From Dyadobacter sp. 3J3 (lineage in GTDB: Bacteria > Bacteroidota > Bacteroidia > Cytophagales > Spirosomataceae): a stretch of 64,000 bases of DNA. The notes below the pieces were generated by a model. That model saw only the letters and a list, made by a program, of their open reading frames with translations. It made no database searches and was not told where the DNA came from. Location: contig NZ_VTOL01000012.1 in assembly GCF_009801115.1 (NCBI RefSeq), positions 62,001 through 126,000 on the forward strand, written 5' to 3'. A program made the position numbers and the translations under genes. Shown one piece after another: positions 16,637-25,589 of the stretch (position 1 is its first letter; every line of letters starts with the position of its first letter).

Positions 16637-19600
16637 TCTTCTGACAAATTCATAGATCCGGCCCAAAATTCGCGGCTGTAAATTCGCCTGACCGGCCAGT
16701 TTTTCAGTCGTAGCAGAAGGGGTAAATAAGCGTGTGGTTCTTTTGACGATTTACTTCGGTGGTACAAATCATCGTCCGTCAGGATCAGACCTTTATATAC
16801 CCCTTCTTCTTTGATTGTTAGATCTGAAAAAGGCAGCTCCTTGTGCAGATCAGGTCTCAGTTTAGCAAGTTTATCTTTCAGTAACCAATTTGACCGGAAA
16901 CGATCCGTTGCAAGTGGCTGTGGCCGGTAATTCCCTTCCGAAACTTGCTGAGCATAATTCAGATATGCTTTTAATAACCGCGGCCCCTCATTTGCTGTCT
17001 GCTCCGTTTGCAATTGTTGAGGCCACACACTGGTTACAAAATAAATTTTTTCTCTTGCACGGGTTACAGCCACATTAAGTCTGTTTTCGCCCCCCTGCAT
17101 ATTCAGACTACCAAAATTCATTGTTATTTTCCCATTTTCATCAGGAGCATAACCCATCGAAAAAATGATGATATCCCTTTCATCGCCCTGAACATTTTCA
17201 ATATTTTTGACAAATAAATCCGGACCTGTCAATTTTTCTCTATCGAGTGTCTCCTGGATAAGCTGTTGCTGGTAAAAATTAAAGGTAACTACTCCGAGCG
17301 TTTTGCCGGTCACGCCAAGTTCACGGATAAGTTCTACTACTTTTTCAGCTTCAACCAAATTCATGTTATTTTTCCACACACCATCCGTTTTAACGTAGGA
17401 AATCCCTGGCTCCTCTTTGTTTATCAGATTAAAATCAGGCAGCAGTCTTAATGAATTTTTATAAAAATGCTGATTTGAAAACCCGATCAGATCAAGAGAA
17501 AGACTACGATAATGTCCTGATAATTGATATTGATCCAGACTTTGGGCAGCCAGATCAAGCAAAGAAACCACTTCGAGTGCTACTGATATCTCATCTTCAT
17601 CCGGTTTTTCTTCATACCGGACTTTATATAAATCACTTGGAGAAAGTTGCTTTGCATCACCCGTTACTACAACCTGTTTTCCTCGAAATGCCGCTGGCAA
17701 TCCATATTCAGCATAACATTGCGACGCTTCATCAAAAATAACCAGGTCAAATAAATCCGCCTGCATTGGAAATATCGCAGAAACCGCCTCCGGAGATGCC
17801 ATCCAGCAGGGAATAAGCGAAAACACATCTTCTGCATAATTTTCCAAAAGCTTACGGATCGGCCATATTTTTCGCTTTTTAGTTACCTGATGATTTAATT
17901 CACGATAGGTAACCCGGTTTCCAAGCCTGTTTTTTTCGATATCCTGATAGGTAGCTTCCCGAAGTTTAATACCAGTTATATCCCGGCTCAAATTCTGTTT
18001 TTGCTCGATACTACCTTGCAGCTGCTCCTCCCATTGCTGCATTTTAAGTGAAGTGACCGCTCTTAATTCAGGGAATTTATTTTCAATATGCTCAATCCAT
18101 TCAAGGGAAATACTGTTTTCAAATAATGCCACCCATTGTTCAGAACTTTTATAGTTTGATTTTTGTGCTTTTGAAATAATACGCGTTGCGACGGTTTGTT
18201 CATTAGCATTCATTTCAAACATAATTTTGTCCATCTCAACGAGCGAATCAAAATCATTACTTAAAGAAGAAAGTAATTCTCTGCTGTAAAATTCAGGCTG
18301 TAAAATCAGTTTTTCAATTTGGATAGGTAACAGAAACGGGCTCATCATTTCTTCCAATCGTCCCCATGATTTAATCCAACCTGATAGCTTTTCGATATTA
18401 GCCCGGAAATCATTTAGATTTTCAGATTGTGAGCTTAAATGAATGATTATTTCCTTCCAGGGCTTTAAAACAGAACGTGAAACCGCATCTGCCGCTTTTT
18501 CAGCATCCTGAAAAAAGTGAATAAATTGCTGGTCAAACGAAGTATTAAATTCCAGGTATTTTTCTTCAAAATTTAGTAATGGACTTTGGAGCCAGTTTTC
18601 CAGTTCTATTCTGTTACGAAGCCTGAGTTCCAGTTTTTCAAGATCTTCGTAAGAAGTCGTCAGGCCATTTTTGGAAGCGGTATCCGTAACCGCCGCTTTT
18701 TCGTTACCAAATAAACTCCACCAAATTCCGGAAACCGATGATTGTTTTGCTTCAATTGCCTTTTTCAATTGTGCACGAAAACCGGGGAGTTCGGACTGCT
18801 TTAAGTTTGATTCAATTCCATCCTCGGCAAATCCTTCCAGTGAATCTGTCGTCTGACGGATAAATGCCAGTCTTTCAGAACTGTTTTTATCTGAGTCAAT
18901 ATATTTTTTGAAAAGGTCATAAACAACTTCCTTTTGAATTAGCTCAAATATGTCTTCCAGTCTTTCAAGGATTTCGCTTCTATTTTGGGTGTAATCAATT
19001 GAAAATGGTCTTCCCGCTATTTTTTCAAATTTACGACTTTGGAGATTATACGCTTCCGGCCAATCCGAGAGCATTTTTTCCATATTCCGTAAATCTCCGA
19101 TATTATATCTGGCAAAACTTTTTCTGTTATACCAGGCGTGTTCTTTATTAAATCGTAAATAATAACCCGAAAAAGTTTTCAGCCTCCTTTTGAAATCATC
19201 CCATTGATCCAGACGAAAAAAACGATAAAGATCTTTTACATCGATAACTTCCGCTTTGCTATTACAGGTCAGATACAATTCTTTCACAGAAACACCACTC
19301 TCCGTTTCATCAAATAATGCGCTTCTGAATATATCAAGCTCCGTAACTGTTCGATCAATCTGACGGCTTTCCTGACTGAATTGTCTTTCCAGAAAAACTG
19401 CATCCAGACTATAATTTTGCTGACGATATGATTCTACCTGCTCAATCTGCAAAGCAAACTGCCGGTATAAATCTGCTCTGTCATTTTTAAAATCATGAAT
19501 AAGTGCTACAAAAGGATCCATTCCTACGGTTTTCAAGCGCTTATGAACAACATCCAACGCAGCGCGTTTTTGGCAAACCAGCAGAACACGTTTTCCTTGC

Positions 19601-20625
19601 GAAGCAAAATCCGCCATTAAATTACAGATCAGCTGAGATTTCCCACTTCCGGGGGGACCTTGAACCACAACAGATTTCCCGGATTTTACGGCGCGAATAA
19701 TTCCTTCCTGCGATTCATCAATCGCAAAAGGTGTTAATATCTGCTCTTCTCGTAAAATTGGCTGTTGTTCTTTGCTAACTAAATTTGAAATTCCCTGTGG
19801 TTGAAAACTTTCATCAATTTCTTCATTGAGCAGAAGCATATTAAACATTTCTTGCTGGGACAATTCCAGCAGCGTAGTATAATCCGGCACAAGGTAGGAA
19901 CCAGCCTGCGGGAATATACCCAACACCGCTTCCGGATAAAGTTTTAACTCCCCATTTTTTTCCAAAAGCTGCAAATCTGCACTTTTCTGAACATCAAACG
20001 GGCTTAACTTATCATCGAAAAGCTGTTGGTTAAAGTTTATTTTTAGAGGCGTTTCTTTAAGCCACTCGTAAAGTTGTGTCCTGAATTCAAGTATATCTTT
20101 TGAAAAATCCTCGAATGATTTTTCAAGTATTTCGTCAGAAATTACAGCCTCATTGAAATGGGCATAAGCCAGGGCAAAACTACGGTTGAGTGTGATTCCA
20201 ATATCATCACGTTCAAACAAACACCACTGCTCCCGGTCAATCCGGAGGGTTACCGGAAAAAACAATAAAGGTGCATGTATAGGCGTGCCGTCCGACAGTT
20301 TTCCACGGACAAAAGGGTAACCCACATAAAGATCCCTTGAACCACGCTCCTCTTCTATAAAATTTTCTGTGCGCGCTATTTTTCGCAACCGTTTGCTCAC
20401 TTCATTTACCTTTTCAAACCGAGGATCTTGTATATCACAAACTGGAATCCGGTTTTTTCGTTGAATCAGGTTTTGAATAAATTCGAAAGATGATTTTCCA
20501 AGAAGAAAATCAGTTTCGTTTAAATCCAGAAATTGCTCAGCCGGAAGGCTCGTTAATAAAAGTGACTTGTTGCGCGTACTGAGATTAGTCAGTCGTTTTA
20601 AATAAGCTTTAAGGATTCGGTTCAT
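16633..20625 (-). CDS. large SF1 (UPF1-like) helicase with DUF4011-type N-terminus and degenerate nuclease-like tail
   Basis: This 1330-residue protein has an N-terminal region (about 1-250) that resembles DUF4011 proteins (LTNLSTRNKSLLL near residue 12, VGYPFVRGKLSDGTPIHAPLL near 100). The SF1 core follows: Walker A GPPGSGKSQLICNL near residue 322, a long helical insertion, the Walker B-type VIFDEASQCYAEYGLPA near 963, VVTGDAKQLSPS, ENVQGDERDIIIFSMGY near 1150 and NVAVTRAREKIYF near 1185. The last about 60 residues (YKGLILTDDDLYHRSKSS, then WPVRRIYSREFW) look like the Vsr/MTES_1575-type endonuclease tail of this family, but the usual acidic catalytic pattern is not clear. It is expected to act on nucleic acid. 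It is flanked by a sugar hydrolase and terC, not by known defence genes. Confidence 0.8.
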   Translation of the reverse strand: MNRILKAYLKRLTNLSTRNKSLLLTSLPAEQFLDLNETDFLLGKSSFEFIQNLIQRKNRIPVCDIQDPRFEKVNEVSKRLRKIARTENFIEEERGSRDLYVGYPFVRGKLSDGTPIHAPLLFFPVTLRIDREQWCLFERDDIGITLNRSFALAYAHFNEAVISDEILEKSFEDFSKDILEFRTQLYEWLKETPLKINFNQQLFDDKLSPFDVQKSADLQLLEKNGELKLYPEAVLGIFPQAGSYLVPDYTTLLELSQQEMFNMLLLNEEIDESFQPQGISNLVSKEQQPILREEQILTPFAIDESQEGIIRAVKSGKSVVVQGPPGSGKSQLICNLMADFASQGKRVLLVCQKRAALDVVHKRLKTVGMDPFVALIHDFKNDRADLYRQFALQIEQVESYRQQNYSLDAVFLERQFSQESRQIDRTVTELDIFRSALFDETESGVSVKELYLTCNSKAEVIDVKDLYRFFRLDQWDDFKRRLKTFSGYYLRFNKEHAWYNRKSFARYNIGDLRNMEKMLSDWPEAYNLQSRKFEKIAGRPFSIDYTQNRSEILERLEDIFELIQKEVVYDLFKKYIDSDKNSSERLAFIRQTTDSLEGFAEDGIESNLKQSELPGFRAQLKKAIEAKQSSVSGIWWSLFGNEKAAVTDTASKNGLTTSYEDLEKLELRLRNRIELENWLQSPLLNFEEKYLEFNTSFDQQFIHFFQDAEKAADAVSRSVLKPWKEIIIHLSSQSENLNDFRANIEKLSGWIKSWGRLEEMMSPFLLPIQIEKLILQPEFYSRELLSSLSNDFDSLVEMDKIMFEMNANEQTVATRIISKAQKSNYKSSEQWVALFENSISLEWIEHIENKFPELRAVTSLKMQQWEEQLQGSIEQKQNLSRDITGIKLREATYQDIEKNRLGNRVTYRELNHQVTKKRKIWPIRKLLENYAEDVFSLIPCWMASPEAVSAIFPMQADLFDLVIFDEASQCYAEYGLPAAFRGKQVVVTGDAKQLSPSDLYKVRYEEKPDEDEISVALEVVSLLDLAAQSLDQYQLSGHYRSLSLDLIGFSNQHFYKNSLRLLPDFNLINKEEPGISYVKTDGVWKNNMNLVEAEKVVELIRELGVTGKTLGVVTFNFYQQQLIQETLDREKLTGPDLFVKNIENVQGDERDIIIFSMGYAPDENGKITMNFGSLNMQGGENRLNVAVTRAREKIYFVTSVWPQQLQTEQTANEGPRLLKAYLNYAQQVSEGNYRPQPLATDRFRSNWLLKDKLAKLRPDLHKELPFSDLTIKEEGVYKGLILTDDDLYHRSKSSKEPHAYLPLLLRLKNWPVRRIYSREFWAGSMNLSED

Positions 20626-20648
20626 AGATTTAAAACGACCCTTTCGAA

Positions 20649-21719
20649 TTAACTATTGGATGCGATTTCTTTTACTTCTTCTTTTTCGGGAAAAATAACA
20701 GAGGCCAGGATACTTACTGCCAGGATTCCGAGAATCACGTAAAGTGAATAAACGGTCTTGAATCCCATTTCTTCAAGTGGAACATGTGCCAGCATTTTCC
20801 CACCGATAAAGACAAGAAGAACGCCCAGTCCGTATTTAAGAAAACGAAAAAGTCCCATAATGTTACTTAAAAAGAAGAACATCGAACGAAGCCCCATGAT
20901 CGCAAAAATGTTTGAAAAGAAAACAACATAAGGATCTTTTGTCACCGAAAAAACGGCAGGAACGGAATCCACAGCAAAGATCAAATCCGTAAATTCAACA
21001 ATAAGAACAACCACGAAAAGGGGTGTAACGAGCCACTTCCCCTTTTTCTTCACAAAGAAATGTTCGTAGACATAGCGCGGAAAAACTGAGAAATATTTCG
21101 AAGCAAACTTTACGACCGGATGTTTGGCAGGGTCAATTGTTTCATCCTCTTCTTTCTGGAAGAAAATTTTACCCCCTTGATAAACAAGCAGTAAACCAAA
21201 CAAATAAATAATCCATTCAAAACGCTGGATTAAGGCTGAACCTACAAAAATGAATACAAACCGCATTAAAATGGCACCTAGCACACCCCAGAATAATACC
21301 TTTTTATAATATTTGGCGCGCACACCAAAAGATGCGAAGATTAGGATTATTACGAAAATATTATCAACCGAAAGTGCATATTCAAGCAAATAGCCAGTTA
21401 TAAATTCCAGAGACATATTTTTCCGATATATTTCCAGGCTAGCCTCAAAATTTCCGGGTATAAGCGTTAAATGCGGCGCATATTTGGATTGAATTATGGC
21501 AAGTTCTTCGTAATTGTTAACACCGTGCACTAAATCGCCATGCGTTTTAATGACCATGTAAAACACGAGTGCCAAAACAATCCAGGCGACTGTCCAGGCA
21601 GCAGCTTCCTTAAATTTTACAACATGATCTTTTTTATTAAAAACGCCCAGATCCAAAAGGAGCATAATGCCAATCACTAAAAGGAAACCTCCAAAAAACA
21701 GTACTTCGTTCGAAAACAT
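20649..21719 (-). CDS. TerC family integral membrane protein
   Basis: This 356-residue protein has about nine membrane helices. It has the two TerC repeats with acidic helix motifs, EYALSVDNIFVIILIFASF in the N-terminal half and EFTDLIFAVDSVPAVFSVT in the C-terminal half. The family includes Alx and tellurite-resistance TerC proteins, and several members move manganese or help metal loading of exported proteins. The start fits FSNEVLFFGG. It ends 23 bases beyond the helicase start and may be cotranscribed with it. Tellurite resistance itself should not be inferred, because no other ter gene is nearby. Confidence 0.9.
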   Translation of the reverse strand: MFSNEVLFFGGFLLVIGIMLLLDLGVFNKKDHVVKFKEAAAWTVAWIVLALVFYMVIKTHGDLVHGVNNYEELAIIQSKYAPHLTLIPGNFEASLEIYRKNMSLEFITGYLLEYALSVDNIFVIILIFASFGVRAKYYKKVLFWGVLGAILMRFVFIFVGSALIQRFEWIIYLFGLLLVYQGGKIFFQKEEDETIDPAKHPVVKFASKYFSVFPRYVYEHFFVKKKGKWLVTPLFVVVLIVEFTDLIFAVDSVPAVFSVTKDPYVVFFSNIFAIMGLRSMFFFLSNIMGLFRFLKYGLGVLLVFIGGKMLAHVPLEEMGFKTVYSLYVILGILAVSILASVIFPEKEEVKEIASNS

Positions 21720-21802
21720 GAAAAATTATATTTTTAAATCCGGACAACGACAGAGATGAGTTATAAAAATGAGGGAAACAAGTCTCCCTTATCGATATTA
21801 TA

Positions 21803-21810
21803 CAAAGGTA
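21803..21810 (-). promoter_or_regulatory. -7 element upstream of terC
   Basis: On the minus strand the bases read TACCTTTG, matching TAnnTTTG, 84 bases before the terC start. No TTG is present 19-21 bases further upstream, so support is partial. Confidence 0.4.
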
Positions 21811-22103
21811 ATCAAAATTTGAAGTGCCCGAGGCTATTTGGACAAACGGTTGTAAGTATAATCATTCACCATAAAAATCGATGAAGTATGGTTTAGAGAC
21901 CTAATAGAAATCCACTTAATTTTAAATTAAATTTTCTGTGGAATATTTCAAATTGGTACCTCAACCCTATATTTAGACCAAAATCGGGATATCAATTCAT
22001 AATGTTGAATAAAAATTTAAATTTTTATTTTTGCTAACTATTATGATTTACAATTTGTTAATAAATTGTTTCATTTTTTTTCAAAAATATTTTCATCAAA
22101 CAC

Positions 22104-22134
22104 TTGCGCCGCATAGGTCATATGAATACCTTTG
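22104..22134 (+). promoter_or_regulatory. Bacteroidota promoter for the tRNA-Gly/tRNA-Leu unit
   Basis: TTG at 22104-22106, a 20-base spacer and TACCTTTG at 22127-22134 fit the -33/-7 pattern. Transcription would start about 25-30 bases before the tRNA. The tRNA-Leu(TAG) gene at 30095 uses the same TACCTTTGCAC box. Confidence 0.75.
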
Positions 22135-22168
22135 CACCACGTTAATCAAATAACGCACCAGACAACAC

Positions 22169-22241
22169 GCAGAAGTAGCTCAGCTGGTAGAGCGCAACCT
22201 TGCCAAGGTTGAGGTCGCGAGTTCGAACCTCGTCTTCTGCT
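22169..22241 (+). tRNA. tRNA-Gly (anticodon GCC)
   Basis: The 73-base cloverleaf has acceptor GCAGAAG pairing with CTTCTGC, a D arm GCTC/GAGC, anticodon stem CAACC/GGTTG with loop TTGCCAA (anticodon GCC), T arm GCGAG/CTCGT with TTCGAAC, and discriminator T. The 3' CCA is not encoded. A GAAA-tetraloop terminator-like hairpin follows. Confidence 0.95.
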
Positions 22242-22252
22242 CAGAGATATCA

Positions 22253-22274
22253 AGCACCGGAAACGGTGCTTTTT
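22253..22274 (+). terminator. terminator-like hairpin between tRNA-Gly and tRNA-Leu
   Basis: AGCACCG and CGGTGCT form a 7-bp stem capped by GAAA, followed by a short T-run. It may end the tRNA-Gly transcript or allow partial read-through into tRNA-Leu. Confidence 0.75.
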
Positions 22275-22309
22275 CTCATAAAAACCGACAAACTTGTTTG
22301 AAGGTTGAT

Positions 22310-22395
22310 GCCAGGGTGGTGGAACTGGTAGACACGCAGGACTTAAAATCCTGTGAGCTGTAAGGCTCGTACGGGTTCGATTCCCGTCCCCGGTA
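22310..22395 (+). tRNA. tRNA-Leu (anticodon TAA)
   Basis: This 86-base class II tRNA has anticodon stem GCAGGA/TCCTGT with loop CTTAAAA (anticodon TAA), a long variable arm (GAGCTGTAAGGCTC), T arm ACGGG/CCCGT and discriminator A. The acceptor GCCAGGG against CCCCGGT leaves an A4-C69 mismatch and a G1-T72 pair. No separate promoter is seen, so it probably relies on read-through from tRNA-Gly. Confidence 0.92.
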
Positions 22396-22405
22396 CATCA
22401 CACGT

Positions 22406-22437
22406 AAAAAAGACTTCCCAAAAGGAAGTCTTTTTTT
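22406..22437 (+). terminator. terminator after tRNA-Leu(TAA)
   Basis: GACTTCC/GGAAGTC, extended by six A-T pairs, forms a stem around the loop CAAAA, followed by eight T bases from 22431. Confidence 0.9.
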
Positions 22438-22546
22438 TGCCCCCTCTTTAACCTATATTTGATATTTTTCAAATCCCAACGAAGCGAACTATCTCGTGAA
22501 TGGATAATTTTCGAACGCTGCATCATCGTTTTGCGAAACAAATGTC

Positions 22547-25498
22547 ATGAAAGTATCTACTTCTGAACCCTTTAAGATCATATATTCCATTCTGGATCAC
22601 GAATATCTTGGCTATATATTCGAATCTTTTGTGGTTCAATTAAACAGCCAGGGAGATTTTTCCTTTCAGATACAAAACATTTCTTCTAAAAATATAGAGG
22701 AATTCGGCGCAGGGCTCGACGCAACGGATTTTGAACTGGTAGGCCTGGTAGATGATATTCAGCAGGATACTATTTTAAGGAAATTCAATACAAAAAAACT
22801 TTCCACCGTCGATTTTTTTCTGAAAATATATGATCCTCAGAAAGGTGATAAAGTAATACAGGAAGCGATCACAGCGTATCTTGAAAATAGTAAAGCACGG
22901 ATTCTGGAAAAACTTTCGGGCAAGGACATTTTTATTATGGGCAGCGATGGAAATCCTCTCTGGAAGGCTGTGGAATGGGAAAAAGAAAAAGCTACTATCC
23001 GCTTTTATTTCATGCGCAATGAAGACAACACCCACTATTTCCCTACCATCCGTCATCAACAAAAGAAGCTCGATTTTCAATATAAAAACGCCATTATTCT
23101 TTGTGAGGAGCCTGCCTGGCTGGTGGTGGACGGGCATTTATATCATTTTGAAGGAAATGTAGATGGCAAAAAAATAAAACCTTTTCTGGCAAAAAAATTT
23201 ATTGCCATTCCCCGTAAAATGGAAGAGCAGTATTATGAGCGTTTTGTAGCACCACTCATCGCTTCTTACGACGTTATTTCTAAGGGTTTTGATATAAGAA
23301 ATATTTCAACCGTCCCTAAACCAATTCTTACTATTGCAGATGTAAGTATTAAAGGAAAAACCGCTCCTGCTTTATTATTTGCAGAGGCGGGCACAGAGGA
23401 TTCAACCCAAAATGATACAGAAGATGGTGAAGTATCTTTGGGAATAGCATTTCAATATGGGCACTATACTTTCGCCTTTGACAGCCTTGCTGGCCCATCC
23501 AGTGTTTTTATCGATAAGAAAGAAGAAAATTACACTTTTTATAAAGTAAAACGTGACACTATCGCCGAACGCCACAATCTAAATCAGCTTAAAGAATGGG
23601 GCCTTGGGATAAAAGAAGGTCAGGTTTTGATGCCAAAATCAGAAGCTTTCGGCTGGCTTCAAAGTAAGGCCAAAACATTAGCAGAACACGGTTTTATTCT
23701 TCGTCAGAATAATGCAGACGCCAAAAGATATTTTCTCGGATACTCATCTTTGGATGTTTCTATTGAAGAAGGACGCGATTGGTTTGATATCAACGCGAAA
23801 GTTCAATTCGGTGAATTTGAAATTCCTTTTATCCAATTAAGAAATTATATTCTTCATCAAAAAAAGGAATTTACACTCCCAAATGGTGAAATCGCAGTAA
23901 TTCCGGAATGGTGGTTTACAAAATATTCCGAGCTGTTTGCTTTTTCGGAGCATGATCAAAATACCGATGGAATCAGGTTGCGCATGCACCATTTGGCACT
24001 GGTACAGGAATTAAAAGAAGAAAATCTGGCAACAGCTATTATCAGCCATAAACTTGAAAGACTTCGGGATTTCAACCAGATTGATGCCAGCGAAGCTCCT
24101 AAACATTTCAAAGGAACACTTCGTCCATATCAAAAAGCAGGTTATGATTGGCTGCAATTTTTAAATCAATATCGATTTGGCGGATGTCTGGCGGATGATA
24201 TGGGTTTAGGGAAAACCGTGCAAACCTTAGCTTTACTACAATCACAAAAAGAAGCCGGAATTAAGGAGCCATCTCTTTTGATCATGCCGACTTCCTTATT
24301 ATACAACTGGGCGCTGGAAGCAAAAAGATTCACGCCGAAGTTAAAAGTAATGCTTTACACGGGTACTTACAGGGAAAAAGACACCAAACAGTTTGAAGGT
24401 TTTGATTTGGTGTTGACATCGTATGGAATTGTCAGACTTGATATTGAACTTATACAATCATTCCGGTTTAATTATGTCATTCTGGATGAATCGCAGGCGA
24501 TTAAAAATCCAACTTCGATCATTACAAAAGCCGTTAGAAAGCTAAATTCTGCAAACCGGTTAATATTGACTGGTACCCCGATTGAAAATAACACGATGGA
24601 TCTATGGTCCCAGATGTCATTTGTAAATCCGGGACTTTTAGGAAGCCAGACCTATTTCCGGGATGAATTTCAAATTCCGATTGAAAAGAAAAACGATGAA
24701 GAAAAATCCAAACGCCTTTATAATCTGATAAAACCATTTATTCTTCGCCGGCATAAATCGCAGGTAGCAACGGACCTTCCTGCGAAAGTGGAAAGTATCC
24801 AGTACTGTGAAATGTCGCAGGAGCAGGAAAAGGCATACGAGGAAGCAAAGGCGTATTATAGGAATCTAATTTTACAAAGTATTGATTCGGACGGGATAAA
24901 TAAATCTCAGCTTGTTGTACTTCAAGGTCTTACCAAGTTGAGACAACTGGCGAATCATCCAAAAATGGTTGATCCTGAATACACAGACGGTTCCGGAAAG
25001 TTTGAAGATGTAATTCATAAAATGGAAACGGCCATTAGTGAAAATCATAAAATCTTGATTTTCAGCCAGTACATTAAACACCTCGATCTATTCCGTACTT
25101 ATCTCGATAAAGGAAACATTACCTACGCTTACCTTGATGGCTCTACCAAAGACCGTCAGGCAGAAGTTGAAAATTTTCAAAATAATGAAAGCGTTAAAAT
25201 ATTCCTGATTTCCCTAAAAGCCGGTGGTTTAGGATTAAATCTTACAGCTGCTGATTATGTATTTATCTTAGATCCCTGGTGGAATCCTGCTATTGAAGCA
25301 CAGGCCGTGGACAGAGCACACCGAATTGGCCAGGACAGAACTGTTTTCACTTACAAGTTTATTACGAAAAATTCGGTTGAAGAAAAGATTCTGGCTTTAC
25401 AGAAAACCAAGAAACAGCTGGCAGATGATTTGATTTCGAATGAAGATGGATTCATTAAATCGCTTTCGAGAGAAGATGTACTTTCTCTTTTAGACTAA
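22547..25498 (+). CDS. SNF2-family DEAD/DEAH-box helicase
   Basis: This 983-residue protein has an N-terminal half (about 1-500) without a motif I recognise, then a Swi2/Snf2 ATPase core: GGCLADDMGLGKTVQTLALL near residue 551, LLIMPTSLLYNWALEAKRF, the Walker B box as DESQ (YVILDESQAIKNP near residue 646) and LTGTPIENNTMDLWSQM. The C-terminal helicase domain (about 810-940) has LISLKAGGLGLNLTAADYVF and DPWWNPAIEAQAVDRAHRIG. Such proteins translocate on double-stranded DNA and remodel bound proteins, and bacterial members (RapA-like and others) often act in transcription or repair. The Snf2 family is certain, the cellular target is not. A strong terminator follows. Confidence 0.92.
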   Translation: MKVSTSEPFKIIYSILDHEYLGYIFESFVVQLNSQGDFSFQIQNISSKNIEEFGAGLDATDFELVGLVDDIQQDTILRKFNTKKLSTVDFFLKIYDPQKGDKVIQEAITAYLENSKARILEKLSGKDIFIMGSDGNPLWKAVEWEKEKATIRFYFMRNEDNTHYFPTIRHQQKKLDFQYKNAIILCEEPAWLVVDGHLYHFEGNVDGKKIKPFLAKKFIAIPRKMEEQYYERFVAPLIASYDVISKGFDIRNISTVPKPILTIADVSIKGKTAPALLFAEAGTEDSTQNDTEDGEVSLGIAFQYGHYTFAFDSLAGPSSVFIDKKEENYTFYKVKRDTIAERHNLNQLKEWGLGIKEGQVLMPKSEAFGWLQSKAKTLAEHGFILRQNNADAKRYFLGYSSLDVSIEEGRDWFDINAKVQFGEFEIPFIQLRNYILHQKKEFTLPNGEIAVIPEWWFTKYSELFAFSEHDQNTDGIRLRMHHLALVQELKEENLATAIISHKLERLRDFNQIDASEAPKHFKGTLRPYQKAGYDWLQFLNQYRFGGCLADDMGLGKTVQTLALLQSQKEAGIKEPSLLIMPTSLLYNWALEAKRFTPKLKVMLYTGTYREKDTKQFEGFDLVLTSYGIVRLDIELIQSFRFNYVILDESQAIKNPTSIITKAVRKLNSANRLILTGTPIENNTMDLWSQMSFVNPGLLGSQTYFRDEFQIPIEKKNDEEKSKRLYNLIKPFILRRHKSQVATDLPAKVESIQYCEMSQEQEKAYEEAKAYYRNLILQSIDSDGINKSQLVVLQGLTKLRQLANHPKMVDPEYTDGSGKFEDVIHKMETAISENHKILIFSQYIKHLDLFRTYLDKGNITYAYLDGSTKDRQAEVENFQNNESVKIFLISLKAGGLGLNLTAADYVFILDPWWNPAIEAQAVDRAHRIGQDRTVFTYKFITKNSVEEKILALQKTKKQLADDLISNEDGFIKSLSREDVLSLLD

Positions 25499-25530
25499 CC
25501 GGGTCAAATTATTTATGATACTTAAAAACT

Positions 25531-25567
25531 AAAAACCGCTTGAAACATGACGTTTCAAGCGGTTTTT
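25531..25567. terminator. bidirectional terminator between the SNF2 helicase and purA
   Basis: AAAAACCGCTTGAAAC (25531-25546) and GTTTCAAGCGGTTTTT (25552-25567) are a perfect 16-bp stem with a five-base loop and T-runs on both strands. It serves both convergent genes. Confidence 0.93.
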
Positions 25568-25589
25568 AGTTAACTCCTATATTTTTATC

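Larger units (their letters stand above)
21720..22168. other. intergenic region between terC and tRNA-Gly
   Basis: About 450 A/T-rich bases without a convincing gene. It holds a minus-strand -7-like element for terC (21803-21810) and the tRNA promoter (22104-22134). Several A/T palindromic stretches lie around 21920-22070. Confidence 0.5.

Noticed and set aside
21720..21810. yybP-ykoY manganese riboswitch before terC
   Set aside because: A GGGAGA stretch is present but the conserved paired elements of the aptamer were not found.
16633..25498. Defence island made of the large helicase and the SNF2 helicase
   Set aside because: TerC, tRNA genes, purA and fur surround them and no nuclease, methylase or toxin partner is present.
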